Positions 8,116 to 16,332 of a DNA stretch of 24,812 nt are shown in pieces. The position numbers and the translations under genes are program-made. Below the pieces are notes generated by a model, which saw only the letters and a list, made by a program, of their open reading frames with translations, had not been told where the DNA came from and searched no databases. The number at the start of each line of letters is the position of its first letter. Positions within the stretch are counted from its first letter, which is position 1. The DNA is from CAVXAE01 sp044225565 (GTDB lineage: Bacteria; Pseudomonadota; Gammaproteobacteria; Steroidobacterales; Steroidobacteraceae). The stretch lies in assembly GCA_044225565.1 (NCBI GenBank), contig JBGAIL010000058.1:1-24812 (forward strand), read 5' to 3'.

Positions 8116-8647
8116 TGGCGGCGAGCCTCGCTGCTTCTGCAGGATCGCACGTCACCCGTGGTGAAGCGCGCGTCGACGAAGCCTGGCGCGTGCTCGAACG
8201 AGTGCTCGATCCCGAAATTCCCGTGCTCAGCATCGTGGACCTCGGCATCGTCCGTTACGCCAGCTGCCATGCCGATGGCCGGCTGCACGTAGGCATTACG
8301 CCCACTTATTCGGGTTGCCCTGCGACGGAAGTGATCCGCGGGCTCGTCGAGCGGGCACTTGCCGAAGCGGGCTTCCACGACGCCGCAGTCGAAGAAGTGC
8401 TCTCACCGCCATGGACCAGTGACTGGCTCACTGCGGAAGGCCGCCGCAAGCTCGTCGCCTACGGCATCGCACCACCCACCGGGCCGTCGCTAGCCCGCGC
8501 CGACTGTTCGGTTCGCAACCCGTCGCCTGCCCGCGCTGCGGCAGCGAAGACACGGAGAAGGTCAGCGAGTTCGGCTCGACGCCGTGCAAGGCGCACTATC
8601 GCTGCACGACCTGCCTAGAGCCTTTCGATCACTTCAAATGCATCTAG
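8115..8647 (+). CDS. paaD: PaaD, DUF59/MIP18-type assembly protein of the epoxidase (one frameshift)
   Basis: An accessory protein needed for a working epoxidase, thought to help iron or Fe-S maturation. The N-terminal MIP18/DUF59 domain is clear: VLDPEIPVLSIVDLGIVR and ITPTYSGCPATEVIRG. The written frame loses homology after YGIAPPTGPSLAR. One missing base between about 8475 and 8500 restores the expected C-terminus, which has a four-cysteine knuckle: CPRCGS, then CKAHYRCTTCLEPFDHFKCI, ending with TAG at 8645-8647. The length is then about 178 residues, slightly longer than E. coli PaaD. The ATG at 8115 overlaps the paaC stop; a GTG three bases earlier is equally possible. Confidence 0.88.
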
Positions 8648-8651
8648 CGTC

Positions 8652-9413
8652 ATGCACCCGAACCATCACTACGTCGCTCTCGCCGCCGGCCGCGGCATCG
8701 AGCCGCTGCTGCCGACGATCCAGGCGCTGCTCTCGCGCGACCCCGGCTCCCGCGTGCAGCTTTTCTACGGTAACCGCAATCGCGAGGAAGCGATACATGC
8801 GGAGGAGCTGCTCGCGCTGAAGGACAGGTACCTGAGCCGCTTCTCGCTGCACTTCCTGATGAGCGAGGAGCCGCAGGAGATCGAATGGCTCAACGGCCTT
8901 CTCGATGAGGCGAAGCTCGGCCTGCTGGCCGGCCGGCTGTTCGATCCGAAGGCCGTGCGCACGTTCCTGATCTGTGGCCCCGGCGGCATGAACGAGGATC
9001 TGTCGCGCGCGCTCGGCAGACTCGGCGTCGATGCGACCCACGTGCACGTGGAACCTTATCGGGCAGATGCCGATGCCGCCGCATCTGCAAGCGCACAGGC
9101 GAAGCCGCGGCACGCCGCCGACGCCGTGCCCACGACCGAGGTGACGGTGATCATGGACGGCCGCCGCCGCAGCTTCACGATGCGCACCGAGACGGACACG
9201 TTGCTCGATGCTGCTGCCGAAGCCGGCATCGACCTGCCGTTCTCCTGCAAAGCCGGCGTGTGCTCCACGTGCCGCACGAAGCTCGTGAGCGGCAAGGTGG
9301 ATCTTGCGCAGAACTACGCGCTGGAGGACTGGGAGCTCGAGCAGGGCTTCATCCTCGCCTGTCAGGCCCATGCGAAGACCCCGCAGCTCGAGATCACCTA
9401 CGACGAGACCTGA
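8652..9413 (+). CDS. paaE: PaaE reductase, N-terminally truncated (FAD domain missing)
   Basis: The reductase passes electrons from NADPH to PaaA. Normal PaaE has about 350-360 residues: an FAD-binding barrel, an NADP-binding domain and a C-terminal plant-type [2Fe-2S] domain. Here only about 253 residues exist. The frame starts MHPNHHYVALAAGRGIEP, which corresponds to the beginning of the NADP domain, and the usual GSGITP motif is altered to GRGIEP. It continues with VQLFYGNRN, FLICGPGGMNEDL and an intact cluster-binding loop CKAGVCSTCRTKL plus ILACQ. The missing about 100 residues are not elsewhere in the window. The ATG has no ribosome-binding site and lies four bases after the paaD stop, so a deletion of about 300 bases, real or an assembly artefact, is likely. 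Confidence 0.88.
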   Translation: MHPNHHYVALAAGRGIEPLLPTIQALLSRDPGSRVQLFYGNRNREEAIHAEELLALKDRYLSRFSLHFLMSEEPQEIEWLNGLLDEAKLGLLAGRLFDPKAVRTFLICGPGGMNEDLSRALGRLGVDATHVHVEPYRADADAAASASAQAKPRHAADAVPTTEVTVIMDGRRRSFTMRTETDTLLDAAAEAGIDLPFSCKAGVCSTCRTKLVSGKVDLAQNYALEDWELEQGFILACQAHAKTPQLEITYDET

Positions 9414-9433
9414 AGCCTCGCCCTGAAAGACCC

Positions 9434-10225
9434 ATGAGCTACCAGACCATCCAGTTCGATCTCACCGAAGGCATCGCGCGCCTCACGCTCAATCGCCCGG
9501 ACCGCCTCAACAGCTTCAACGTGACGATGCACGAGGAAGTGCGCGATGCCATCGAGCGCACGCGCGGCGACGGCACATCACGGGTTCTCGTCATCACCGG
9601 AGCAGGGCGGGGCTTTTGCGCGGGGCAGGATCTCGGCGATCGAGCCGTCGCGCCGGGCGACAAGAGCGTCGATCTCGGTGAATCCATCGAGCTGCGCTAC
9701 AAGCCGCTCGTCCTCAGCCTGCGACAGCTCGAGATGCCCGTCATCGCGGCAGTGAACGGCGTGGCGGCCGGCGCCGGGGCCAACATCGCGCTCGCGTGCG
9801 ATCTCGTCATCGCGGCGCGCTCGGCGAGCTTCGTCCAGTCCTTCTCGAAGCTCGGCCTCGTTCCCGATTCGGGCGGCACCTGGATCCTGCCGCGCCTCGT
9901 CGGCACCGCCCGGGCCATCGGCCTCGCGTTCCTCGGCGACAGGCTGGGCGCCGAGCAGGCTGCGCAATGGGGTCTCATCTGGCGTTGCGTGGACGACGCA
10001 GAACTTGCTTCGACGGTCGATCAGCTCGCGAAGCAGCTCGCCCAGGCACCCACGCGCGGCTTCGCACGAACCAAGAATGCCATCTATACCTCCGGGGAAC
10101 GCACTCTCGAGGAGCAGCTGGATCTCGAGCGCGATTACCAGCGCGAGCTGGGATTCACCGCGGACTACGCCGAAGGCGTAGCCGCCTTCATGGAGAAACG
10201 CGCGCCGCGTTTCAGCGGCCGATGA
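9434..10225 (+). CDS. paaG: Ring-1,2-epoxyphenylacetyl-CoA isomerase PaaG
   Basis: At 263 residues it is a crotonase-family isomerase that turns the ring epoxide into the seven-membered oxepin-CoA. It is intact and close to E. coli PaaG along its whole length: LTLNRPDRLNSFN, ITGAGRGFCAGQDL, VNGVAAGAGANIALACDLVI, FSKLGLVPDSGGTW and QLDLERDYQRELGFTADY. The Asp in VDLGESIE lines up with the catalytic Asp of PaaG (D116 in E. coli), which separates it from ordinary enoyl-CoA hydratases. The ATG at 9434 is chosen because PaaG homology begins there, though a longer open frame extends upstream. Its stop overlaps the next start in ATGA. Confidence 0.93.
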   Translation: MSYQTIQFDLTEGIARLTLNRPDRLNSFNVTMHEEVRDAIERTRGDGTSRVLVITGAGRGFCAGQDLGDRAVAPGDKSVDLGESIELRYKPLVLSLRQLEMPVIAAVNGVAAGAGANIALACDLVIAARSASFVQSFSKLGLVPDSGGTWILPRLVGTARAIGLAFLGDRLGAEQAAQWGLIWRCVDDAELASTVDQLAKQLAQAPTRGFARTKNAIYTSGERTLEEQLDLERDYQRELGFTADYAEGVAAFMEKRAPRFSGR

Positions 10226-12213
10226 GCTCTGCCATGAGCAGGCCAGTGACCCTGGAGCGGCGTGAGGGCATTGCGCTCATCGTCGTCGACAATCCGCCGG
10301 TGAACGCGCTCGCGCACCCGGTGCGGGAAGGCCTGATGGCCGCGGTGACGGAGGCGGATGAGGATGCGGGCATCCAGGCCATCGTGCTGCACGGCGCGGG
10401 CAGGAACTTCATCGCCGGCGCCGACATCCGCGAGTTCGAGAAGCCGCCCGCGGCGCCCATCCTCAACGACGTGCTGCTGCGCGTCGAAGCCTGCCGCAAG
10501 CCCGTTGTAGCAGCGCTGCACGGCCTTGCGCTCGGCGGAGGTTTCGAGACCGCGCTGGCCAGCCACTATCGCTGCGCCACGCGTGGCTCACAGTTCGGCC
10601 TTCCTGAAATCAAGCTGGCGCTGCTGCCGGGAGCCGGCGGGACTCAACGGCTGCCGCGCGCAGCCGGAGTGAAGCCCGCGCTGGACATGATGATCTCGGG
10701 GGAGCCGATTCGCCTCGAGCGCGCCCTCGAACTGGGGCTCATCGACCGGGTCATCGAAAGTGACGACGTCGTGGACGGCGCACTCGCGTATGCGCGAGAG
10801 CTGGTGGCTACGAAAGCGCCACCACGCCGGCTGCGTGATCGGCCCATCCCGGATGCGGCCACGGCGAACGCAGAGTTCTTCGCCTCCTACAGGAAGTCGT
10901 TGTCCCGCGCTGCTCGCGGGCTCGCCGCGGCGGACCGCATCATTCGTTGCGTGGAGGCAGCCGTCTCGCAGACTTTCGACGAAGCGCTGGCACTGTCGCG
11001 CCGCCTGTTCGAAGAATGCCGCACGTCCGGTGAATCCGCGGCTTTGCGACATCTGTTCTTCGCCGAGCGCGGCCCGAAGCCGCAAGCCACGCCGCGCCGG
11101 GTCGAGAAAGTCTGCGTGCTGGGCGCAGGCACCATGGGCTCGGGCATCGTCATCAGCTGTGCGACCGGCGGGCTCACCGTCACGATGATCGATACCCAGG
11201 CGAAGGCGCTGGAGGCAGGGATGGCGCGCGTGCGCTCCACCATCGAAGGCGCGGTGCAGAAAGGTCGCATGACCGCCGATGTCGCCGCCAAGGCCCTCGC
11301 GAGGGTGAGCGCAGGCCCGGACTACGAAGCTGCGAAGGACGCGGATCTCGTCATCGAGGCGGTCTTCGAGAGCATGGCGGTCAAGCAGGAAGTGTTCGGC
11401 AAGCTGGACGCCGTGTGCAGGCCGGGCGCGATCCTCGCCACGAACACTTCCACGCTCGACATCGACGCCATCGCAAACGCCACTCGCCGCCCGGCGGACG
11501 TGCTCGGCATGCACTTCTTCAGCCCCGCGAACATCATGAAGCTCGTGGAGATCGTGCGCGGCAAGGCGACGTCGGAAGAAGCCATCGCCACCGCCATCAC
11601 CATATCGCGCCGCATCGGCAAGCTCGGCATCGTCGTGGGCAACGGGTTCGGCTTCGTGGGCAACCGCATGCTCTATGCCTACGGCCAGCAGAACCAGATG
11701 ATGATGCTCGAGGGCGCGAGCCCGGAGCGCATCGACGCCGCACTGGAGAAGTGGGGAATGGCGATGGGCCCCAACGCAGTGGGCGACCTCGCCGGCCTGG
11801 ACGTCGGTTATCGCATCCGCCAGGAACGGCAGGACAAGCCGCAGGACCCGCGCTACTACCGGGTATCGGACCTACTCGCTGAATTGGGTCGCTATGGTCA
11901 GAAGACCGGCCGCGGCTTCTATCGCTACGACCCGCAGACGCGCGAGCGCACGCCCGATGCCGAAGTGCGCGAGTTGATTCGCGCCGAAGCGCAGCGGCTC
12001 GGCGTGCCGCAGCGGGAGGTCGGCGACGAGGAAATCGTGCAGCGATGCATCGGCGCGCTGGCGGAAGAGGGCCAGCGCATCCTGGATGAAGGCATCGCGG
12101 CTTCCGCCGCGGACATCGACGCCATCTGGTGCAACGGCTACGGCTTTCCGCGCACTCGCGGGGGTCCCATGTTCTACGCCCACACTGCCGGCCGCAGTAC
12201 CGAGGATTCATGA
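10222..12213 (+). CDS. Bifunctional enoyl-CoA hydratase/3-hydroxyacyl-CoA dehydrogenase (PaaF/PaaH-like fusion), short C-terminus
   Basis: A 663-residue two-domain enzyme of the FadB/FadJ/peroxisomal multifunctional type. Residues about 10-190 form a crotonase domain: GAGRNFIAGADIREFE, then GLALGGGFETALA and FGLPEIKLALLPGAGGTQRL, holding both catalytic Glu residues. From about residue 295 the NAD-binding dehydrogenase begins with VLGAGTMGSGI; ATNTSTLDI and GMHFFSPANIMKLVEIVRG (catalytic His) follow, with the C-terminal dehydrogenase repeats after residue 480. In the paa operon it would do the steps done elsewhere by PaaF and PaaH. The family normally continues tens of residues past GGPMFYA; here it ends HTAGRSTEDS at the paaZ start. 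The neighbours overlap in ATGA on both sides. Confidence 0.88.
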   Translation: MSSAMSRPVTLERREGIALIVVDNPPVNALAHPVREGLMAAVTEADEDAGIQAIVLHGAGRNFIAGADIREFEKPPAAPILNDVLLRVEACRKPVVAALHGLALGGGFETALASHYRCATRGSQFGLPEIKLALLPGAGGTQRLPRAAGVKPALDMMISGEPIRLERALELGLIDRVIESDDVVDGALAYARELVATKAPPRRLRDRPIPDAATANAEFFASYRKSLSRAARGLAAADRIIRCVEAAVSQTFDEALALSRRLFEECRTSGESAALRHLFFAERGPKPQATPRRVEKVCVLGAGTMGSGIVISCATGGLTVTMIDTQAKALEAGMARVRSTIEGAVQKGRMTADVAAKALARVSAGPDYEAAKDADLVIEAVFESMAVKQEVFGKLDAVCRPGAILATNTSTLDIDAIANATRRPADVLGMHFFSPANIMKLVEIVRGKATSEEAIATAITISRRIGKLGIVVGNGFGFVGNRMLYAYGQQNQMMMLEGASPERIDAALEKWGMAMGPNAVGDLAGLDVGYRIRQERQDKPQDPRYYRVSDLLAELGRYGQKTGRGFYRYDPQTRERTPDAEVRELIRAEAQRLGVPQREVGDEEIVQRCIGALAEEGQRILDEGIAASAADIDAIWCNGYGFPRTRGGPMFYAHTAGRSTEDS

Positions 12214-14267
12214 CGCAATTGCAGAGCTATGCACAGGGTCGATGGCAGGCGGGCGGCGGCGAGGGCACGGTGCTCCGCGATGCGACCACGGGCGCCGTCG
12301 TCGCGAATGCCTCGTCCCAGGGCCTCGACTACGCAGGCATGCTGGATCACGCCCGCCGCGTCGGCGGCCCGGCGCTGCGCGCGCTCACCTTCCACGAGCG
12401 CGCGGGCTTGCTCAAATCGCTCGCCAGGCATCTCACCGAGCGCAAGGACGAGTTCTACGCACTCTCGTACGCCACGGGAGCCACCAAGACGGACTCCTGG
12501 ATCGACATCGATGGCGGCTTCGGCACGCTGTTCGTGTTCGCGAGCAAGGGCACGCGCGAGCTGCCCAACAGCCGCGTCTACGTGGATGGCAACGTCGAGG
12601 CGCTTTCGAAGACGGGCACCTTCGTCGGTCAGCACATCTGCACGCCGCTGCTCGGCGCGGCCGTCCACATCAACGCTTTCAACTTCCCGGTATGGGGCAT
12701 GCTCGAGAAGCTGGCTCCCACGCTGCTCGCAGGCGTTCCAGCCATCGTGAAGCCAGCGACCTCCACGGCGTACCTCACGGAGCTCGTGTTCCGGCGCATC
12801 GTCGAGTCCGGCATCCTGCCGGAAGGCGCCGTGCAGCTCATCTGCGGCTCCGCCGGGGACCTCTTCGACCATCTCACCTGTCAGGACGCCGTGGCGTTCA
12901 CCGGCTCCGCCAGCACTGCGCAAGGCCTGCGCAAGCACCCTTCGGTCATCGCCAACTCGGTACGTTTCACCGCCGAGACGGATTCCCTGAACTCTTCGGT
13001 GCTCGCGGAGGACGCGAAGCCTGGAACGCCGGAATTCGATCTCTTCGTGCGCGAGGTCGCGCGAGAGATGACGGTGAAGGCGGGGCAGAAATGCACGGCC
13101 ATCCGCAAGGCGCTGGTTCCGGCCGCCACGAGCGGCGCAGTGCTCGAGGCGCTGCGGGCCGCGCTCGCGAAAGTGGTCGTGGGCGACCCGCGTCTCGAGA
13201 ACGTGCGCATGGGCCCTGTGGCCTCCCTGGCTCAGCGTCGCGAAGTGCTGGAACAGTTGCGCAAGCTCGAGAGAGAGGCGCGGGTGGTGCAGGGCGGCTC
13301 GCAGAAAATCGATCTCGCGGGCGCTGATGCCGACAAGGGTGCGTTCGTCGCGCCGACGCTGCTGCATTGTGAAGATGCCCGCGCCGCGAAGGCCATCCAC
13401 GAAGTCGAAGCGTTCGGGCCGGTATGCACGGTCGTGTCCTACGAGAGCACCGATCAGGCGATCGAGCTCGCGCATCGGGGCGGTGGAAGTCTCGTGAGCT
13501 CCGTATTCAGTGGGGACGATGCGCTCGCGGCCCGGCTGGTGCTCGGTCTGGCGCCTTACCACGGCCGCGTGCTCGTGGTGAATCGCGACTGCGCGAAGGA
13601 ATCGACCGGCCACGGCTCCCCGATGCCGCACCTGATCCACGGTGGGCCTGGCCGGGCGGGCGGAGGCGAGGAGATGGGGGGCATCCGCGGCGTGCTGCAT
13701 TACATGCAGCGCACGGCCGTGCAAGGCTCGCCGTCCACGATCGCGGCGGTCACGGGTCGCTGGCTCAACGGTGCGCGCGAGCTCACTCCGAAGATGCATC
13801 CATTCCGCATCCCGTTCCACGAGTTGCGCATTGGCGACACGTTCCGATCTGGCGACCGCACCGTGACGGTGGAGGACATCGAGCGCTTCGCGGACCTGAG
13901 CGGCGATCGTTTCTATGCCCACATGGACGAGGCGGCTGCGCAGCGCAATCCCTTCTTCGGCGGCCGCGTCGCGCACGGGTATTTCCTCGTCTCCGCAGCG
14001 GCCGGGCTGTTCGTGGAGCCGGCCTTCGGGCCCGTGCTGGCCAACTATGGGCTCGACGGCCTGCGGTTCCTCAAGCCCGTGAAACCCGGCGATACGATCC
14101 GTGTGCGGCTCACCTGCAAGGAGAAGTCGTTGCGGCCAGCCCACGGCTACGGTGAAGTGCGCTGGGACACGCAGATCACCAACCAGCACGGCGAGACGGT
14201 GGCCACCTACGACGTGCTCACCATGGTGAGCGAGCAGGAGATTCCGGAGCCGCCGAAGGCCGGGTGA
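12210..14267 (+). CDS. paaZ: Oxepin-CoA hydrolase/3-oxo-5,6-dehydrosuberyl-CoA semialdehyde dehydrogenase PaaZ
   Basis: At 685 residues it is intact and collinear with E. coli PaaZ (681). The N-terminal aldehyde dehydrogenase domain (about residues 1-520) has VHINAFNFPVWGMLEKLAP, the general base E256 in TAETDSLN and the nucleophile C295 in AGQKCTAIR, the same positions as in E. coli. The linker shows ESTGHGSPMPHL and GGPGRAGGGEEMGG. The C-terminal MaoC-like (R)-hydratase domain (about 550-680) has the catalytic Asp/His pair in GDRFYAHMD (D566/H571). It opens the oxepin ring and oxidises the resulting aldehyde in one polypeptide. GAGG lies four bases before the ATG, which overlaps the previous stop. 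Confidence 0.95.
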   Translation: MTQLQSYAQGRWQAGGGEGTVLRDATTGAVVANASSQGLDYAGMLDHARRVGGPALRALTFHERAGLLKSLARHLTERKDEFYALSYATGATKTDSWIDIDGGFGTLFVFASKGTRELPNSRVYVDGNVEALSKTGTFVGQHICTPLLGAAVHINAFNFPVWGMLEKLAPTLLAGVPAIVKPATSTAYLTELVFRRIVESGILPEGAVQLICGSAGDLFDHLTCQDAVAFTGSASTAQGLRKHPSVIANSVRFTAETDSLNSSVLAEDAKPGTPEFDLFVREVAREMTVKAGQKCTAIRKALVPAATSGAVLEALRAALAKVVVGDPRLENVRMGPVASLAQRREVLEQLRKLEREARVVQGGSQKIDLAGADADKGAFVAPTLLHCEDARAAKAIHEVEAFGPVCTVVSYESTDQAIELAHRGGGSLVSSVFSGDDALAARLVLGLAPYHGRVLVVNRDCAKESTGHGSPMPHLIHGGPGRAGGGEEMGGIRGVLHYMQRTAVQGSPSTIAAVTGRWLNGARELTPKMHPFRIPFHELRIGDTFRSGDRTVTVEDIERFADLSGDRFYAHMDEAAAQRNPFFGGRVAHGYFLVSAAAGLFVEPAFGPVLANYGLDGLRFLKPVKPGDTIRVRLTCKEKSLRPAHGYGEVRWDTQITNQHGETVATYDVLTMVSEQEIPEPPKAG

Positions 14268-14329
14268 TCGCCCGGCTTCCCGCGCGGGATTTGCTGTAAA
14301 GTCGGCCGGTCGTCGCGCGGGGGTCGAAG

Positions 14330-15502
14330 ATGGACGTCCAGTTTCTCTACGGGCTCACGCCCTTGCCCTGGTGGGGCTACGTGCTGGTCACCTTCACGGT
14401 GGTGCAGCTCATGTTCCTCGGCATCACCATATTCCTGCACCGCGAGCAGTCGCACGGCTCGCTGGAGCTGCACCCGGCGCTCCGGCATCTCTTCCGCTTC
14501 TGGCTGTGGTTCAGCTCGGCGACGGTCACGAAGGAATGGGTGGCGGTGCATCGCCGCCACCACGCCTATGCGGATCAGCCTGGTGACCCGCACAGCTTCG
14601 TCATCTTCGGCATCCGCAAGGTGATGCTGGAAGGCTACGAGCTCTACGTGCAAGCAGCGAAGGATCCCGTGCTGCTCGAGAACTACGGTCGCGGCACGCC
14701 GGACGACTGGCTCGAGCGCAACGTGTACAGCCGTCATTCGGCCCTGGGAGTCGTGCTCTGCAGGGTGCTGCACCTCGCGCTCTTCGGCGTGATCGGCATC
14801 ATCATGATGGCGGTGCAGCTCGCTGCGCAGCCCGTGTTCGCCGCTGGCGTCATCAACGGGCTCGGGCACTATTTCGGCTACCGCAGCTTCGAGATGCCTT
14901 CCGCAGCCACCAACATCGCGCCCTGGGGGCTGCTGGCCGCCGGCGAGGAGCTGCACAACAATCACCACGCATTTCCCTGGTCTGCCCGCTTCGCGGTGCA
15001 GCGCTGGGAGTTCGACATCGGCTGGATGTTCATCTGCGTGTTCCGCGTGTTCGGGCTGGCCGAGGTCAAGCGGGTGGCGCCACGGCCCCATCTGTCGAGG
15101 CCACGGGAGTCAGTGGATGCGGAGACGCTGCACGCGCTCTTCACCAACCGGATGCACGTGTTGCGGGACTACGCGCATAGGGTGATTCGCCCGGTCTGTC
15201 GCGAGCTTTCCAGAGGAGGGCGTGGAGGAGGCAAGCGCATCGCGCCGCAGCTGCTGATCCGCCACCCATCGCTGCTCGCGGACGAGGCACATCGGTCGCT
15301 GCGCGAGTTGCTCGAGCGGCACGAGAAACTGCGCGCCATCGTGGACTTCCGCGAACGCCTGCAGCATCTCTGGGACGACGCCAACCAGGCACGCGCGGTG
15401 CAGAAGCTGCGTGAATGGTGCGCACAGGCGGAAGCGAGCGGCATCCGGTCGCTGCGCGAGTTCGCCCTGGGATTGAGGGCCTACGCTCGCGCTCCAGCCT
15501 GA
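14330..15502 (+). CDS. Membrane fatty acid (acyl-CoA/acyl-lipid) desaturase with C-terminal extension
   Basis: A 390-residue integral-membrane di-iron desaturase. The three histidine boxes are visible: HREQSH (H37-H42), HRRHH (H74-H78) and HNNHH (H209-H213), spaced as in the delta-9 desaturase family. Two pairs of hydrophobic segments lie around residues 15-60 and 140-175. The core ends near residue 260 (VKRVAPRPH). The remaining 130 residues are soluble, rich in Arg, Glu and Leu, and probably helical (RMHVLRDYAHRVIRPVCREL, then RSLRELLERHEKLRAIVDF). Desaturases with such tails occur in other proteobacteria, but the tail's role is not known to me. It starts 62 bases after paaZ on the same strand and may have its own promoter. 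Confidence 0.9.
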   Translation: MDVQFLYGLTPLPWWGYVLVTFTVVQLMFLGITIFLHREQSHGSLELHPALRHLFRFWLWFSSATVTKEWVAVHRRHHAYADQPGDPHSFVIFGIRKVMLEGYELYVQAAKDPVLLENYGRGTPDDWLERNVYSRHSALGVVLCRVLHLALFGVIGIIMMAVQLAAQPVFAAGVINGLGHYFGYRSFEMPSAATNIAPWGLLAAGEELHNNHHAFPWSARFAVQRWEFDIGWMFICVFRVFGLAEVKRVAPRPHLSRPRESVDAETLHALFTNRMHVLRDYAHRVIRPVCRELSRGGRGGGKRIAPQLLIRHPSLLADEAHRSLRELLERHEKLRAIVDFRERLQHLWDDANQARAVQKLREWCAQAEASGIRSLREFALGLRAYARAPA

Positions 15503-15597
15503 GGGCCCTCCAGCACCTCTATCCTTCGAGGCATGGCATAGCGTGGCCCCCTTGCGGCACACTCCGGTTCCCTGACCGTAGCTTGCGGAGACTCGAG

Positions 15598-16174
15598 ATG
15601 ATGAAGACGGTGCTGTCCCTCTCGTTGCTGGCTCTCGCGGGAACGGCCCTGGCCGCGCCCGTCACCTATCAGATCGATCCCGACCACACCTTTCCGGCCT
15701 TCGAGACCGACCACATGGGCGGGCTCTCCGTGTGGCGCGGCAAGTTCGCCAAGACCTCGGGACAGGTCGTGATGGACAAGGAAGCCGGCACCGGCACGGT
15801 GGACATCACCATCGACGCCGCCTCGATCGACCTTGCCCACGAGAAGCTCGAGCAGCACGTGCGCGGCTCCGACATGTTCGACGTCGAGAAATTCCCGACC
15901 GCCACCTACAAGGGCAAGCTCGTGAAGTTCAAGGACGGCGCTCCCACCGAAGTGGAAGGCCAGCTCACCCTGCACGGGGTCCACCAAGCCGGTCACTCTC
16001 AAGATCAATCATTTCCTCTGCAAGAAGAGCCCCATGAACGGCAAGGACGTCTGCGGCGCCGACGCCTCGGGGACCATCGACCGCTCCGCCTTCGGCATCG
16101 ATTACGGCAAGGCCTACGGTTTCAAGCAAGATGTCAAATTGCTGATCTCGATCGAGGCCGCCCGCGCCAACTGA
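15598..16174 (+). CDS. Periplasmic YceI-family lipid-binding protein (one frameshift)
   Basis: About 191 residues after correction. It begins with a clear signal peptide (MMKTVLSLSLLALAGTALAA), so it is exported to the periplasm. The mature part is a YceI lipocalin-like barrel: YQIDPDHTFPAFETDHMGG, then VDITIDAASIDL, GSDMFDVEKFPTATYKGK and EGQLTLHGV. At 15981-15982 one C too many (GTCCACC instead of GTCACC) shifts the frame. Beyond it the typical end follows: TKPVTLKINHF, the two-cysteine segment CKKSPMNGKDVCGADASG, and DRSAFGIDYG. YceI proteins bind isoprenoid or amide-type lipids; the ligand here is unknown. Confidence 0.88.
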
Positions 16175-16195
16175 TCCGGGCGGACTGAGACGTGC

Positions 16196-16214
16196 GCCGC
16201 CCGCAGCGGGCGGC
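16196..16214. terminator. Perfect G+C stem-loop after yceI, possible terminator
   Basis: Nine-base perfect complementary arms (GCCGCCCGC and GCGGGCGGC) flank a single A, in practice a 7-base stem with a 5-base loop, 22 bases after the yceI stop. No T-run follows on either strand, so it is not a classic intrinsic terminator. It could act as an RNA 3'-end stabiliser or pause site between yceI and the cys operon. Confidence 0.4.
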
Positions 16215-16332
16215 ATGAGGTCATTCCCCAGAAATCTGACGGACCGCGCATCCCGTCGTGCCGCCCGGTCGCCCAGGTCGGGTAGACCTCGCCGCCTCGT
16301 TTCAGAGCCTGATTCATAGGGGATTCAACAGA

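Noticed and set aside
12174..14189. A 671-codon open frame on the minus strand opposite paaZ
   Set aside because: It is rich in Arg, His, Glu and Ala with no recognisable domain, and lies wholly antisense to an intact, well-matched paaZ. This is the usual shadow of a G+C-rich gene.
14268..14329. A terminator between paaZ and the desaturase gene
   Set aside because: The gap is G+C-rich with some self-complementary triplets, but I found no stem of useful length followed by a T-run.
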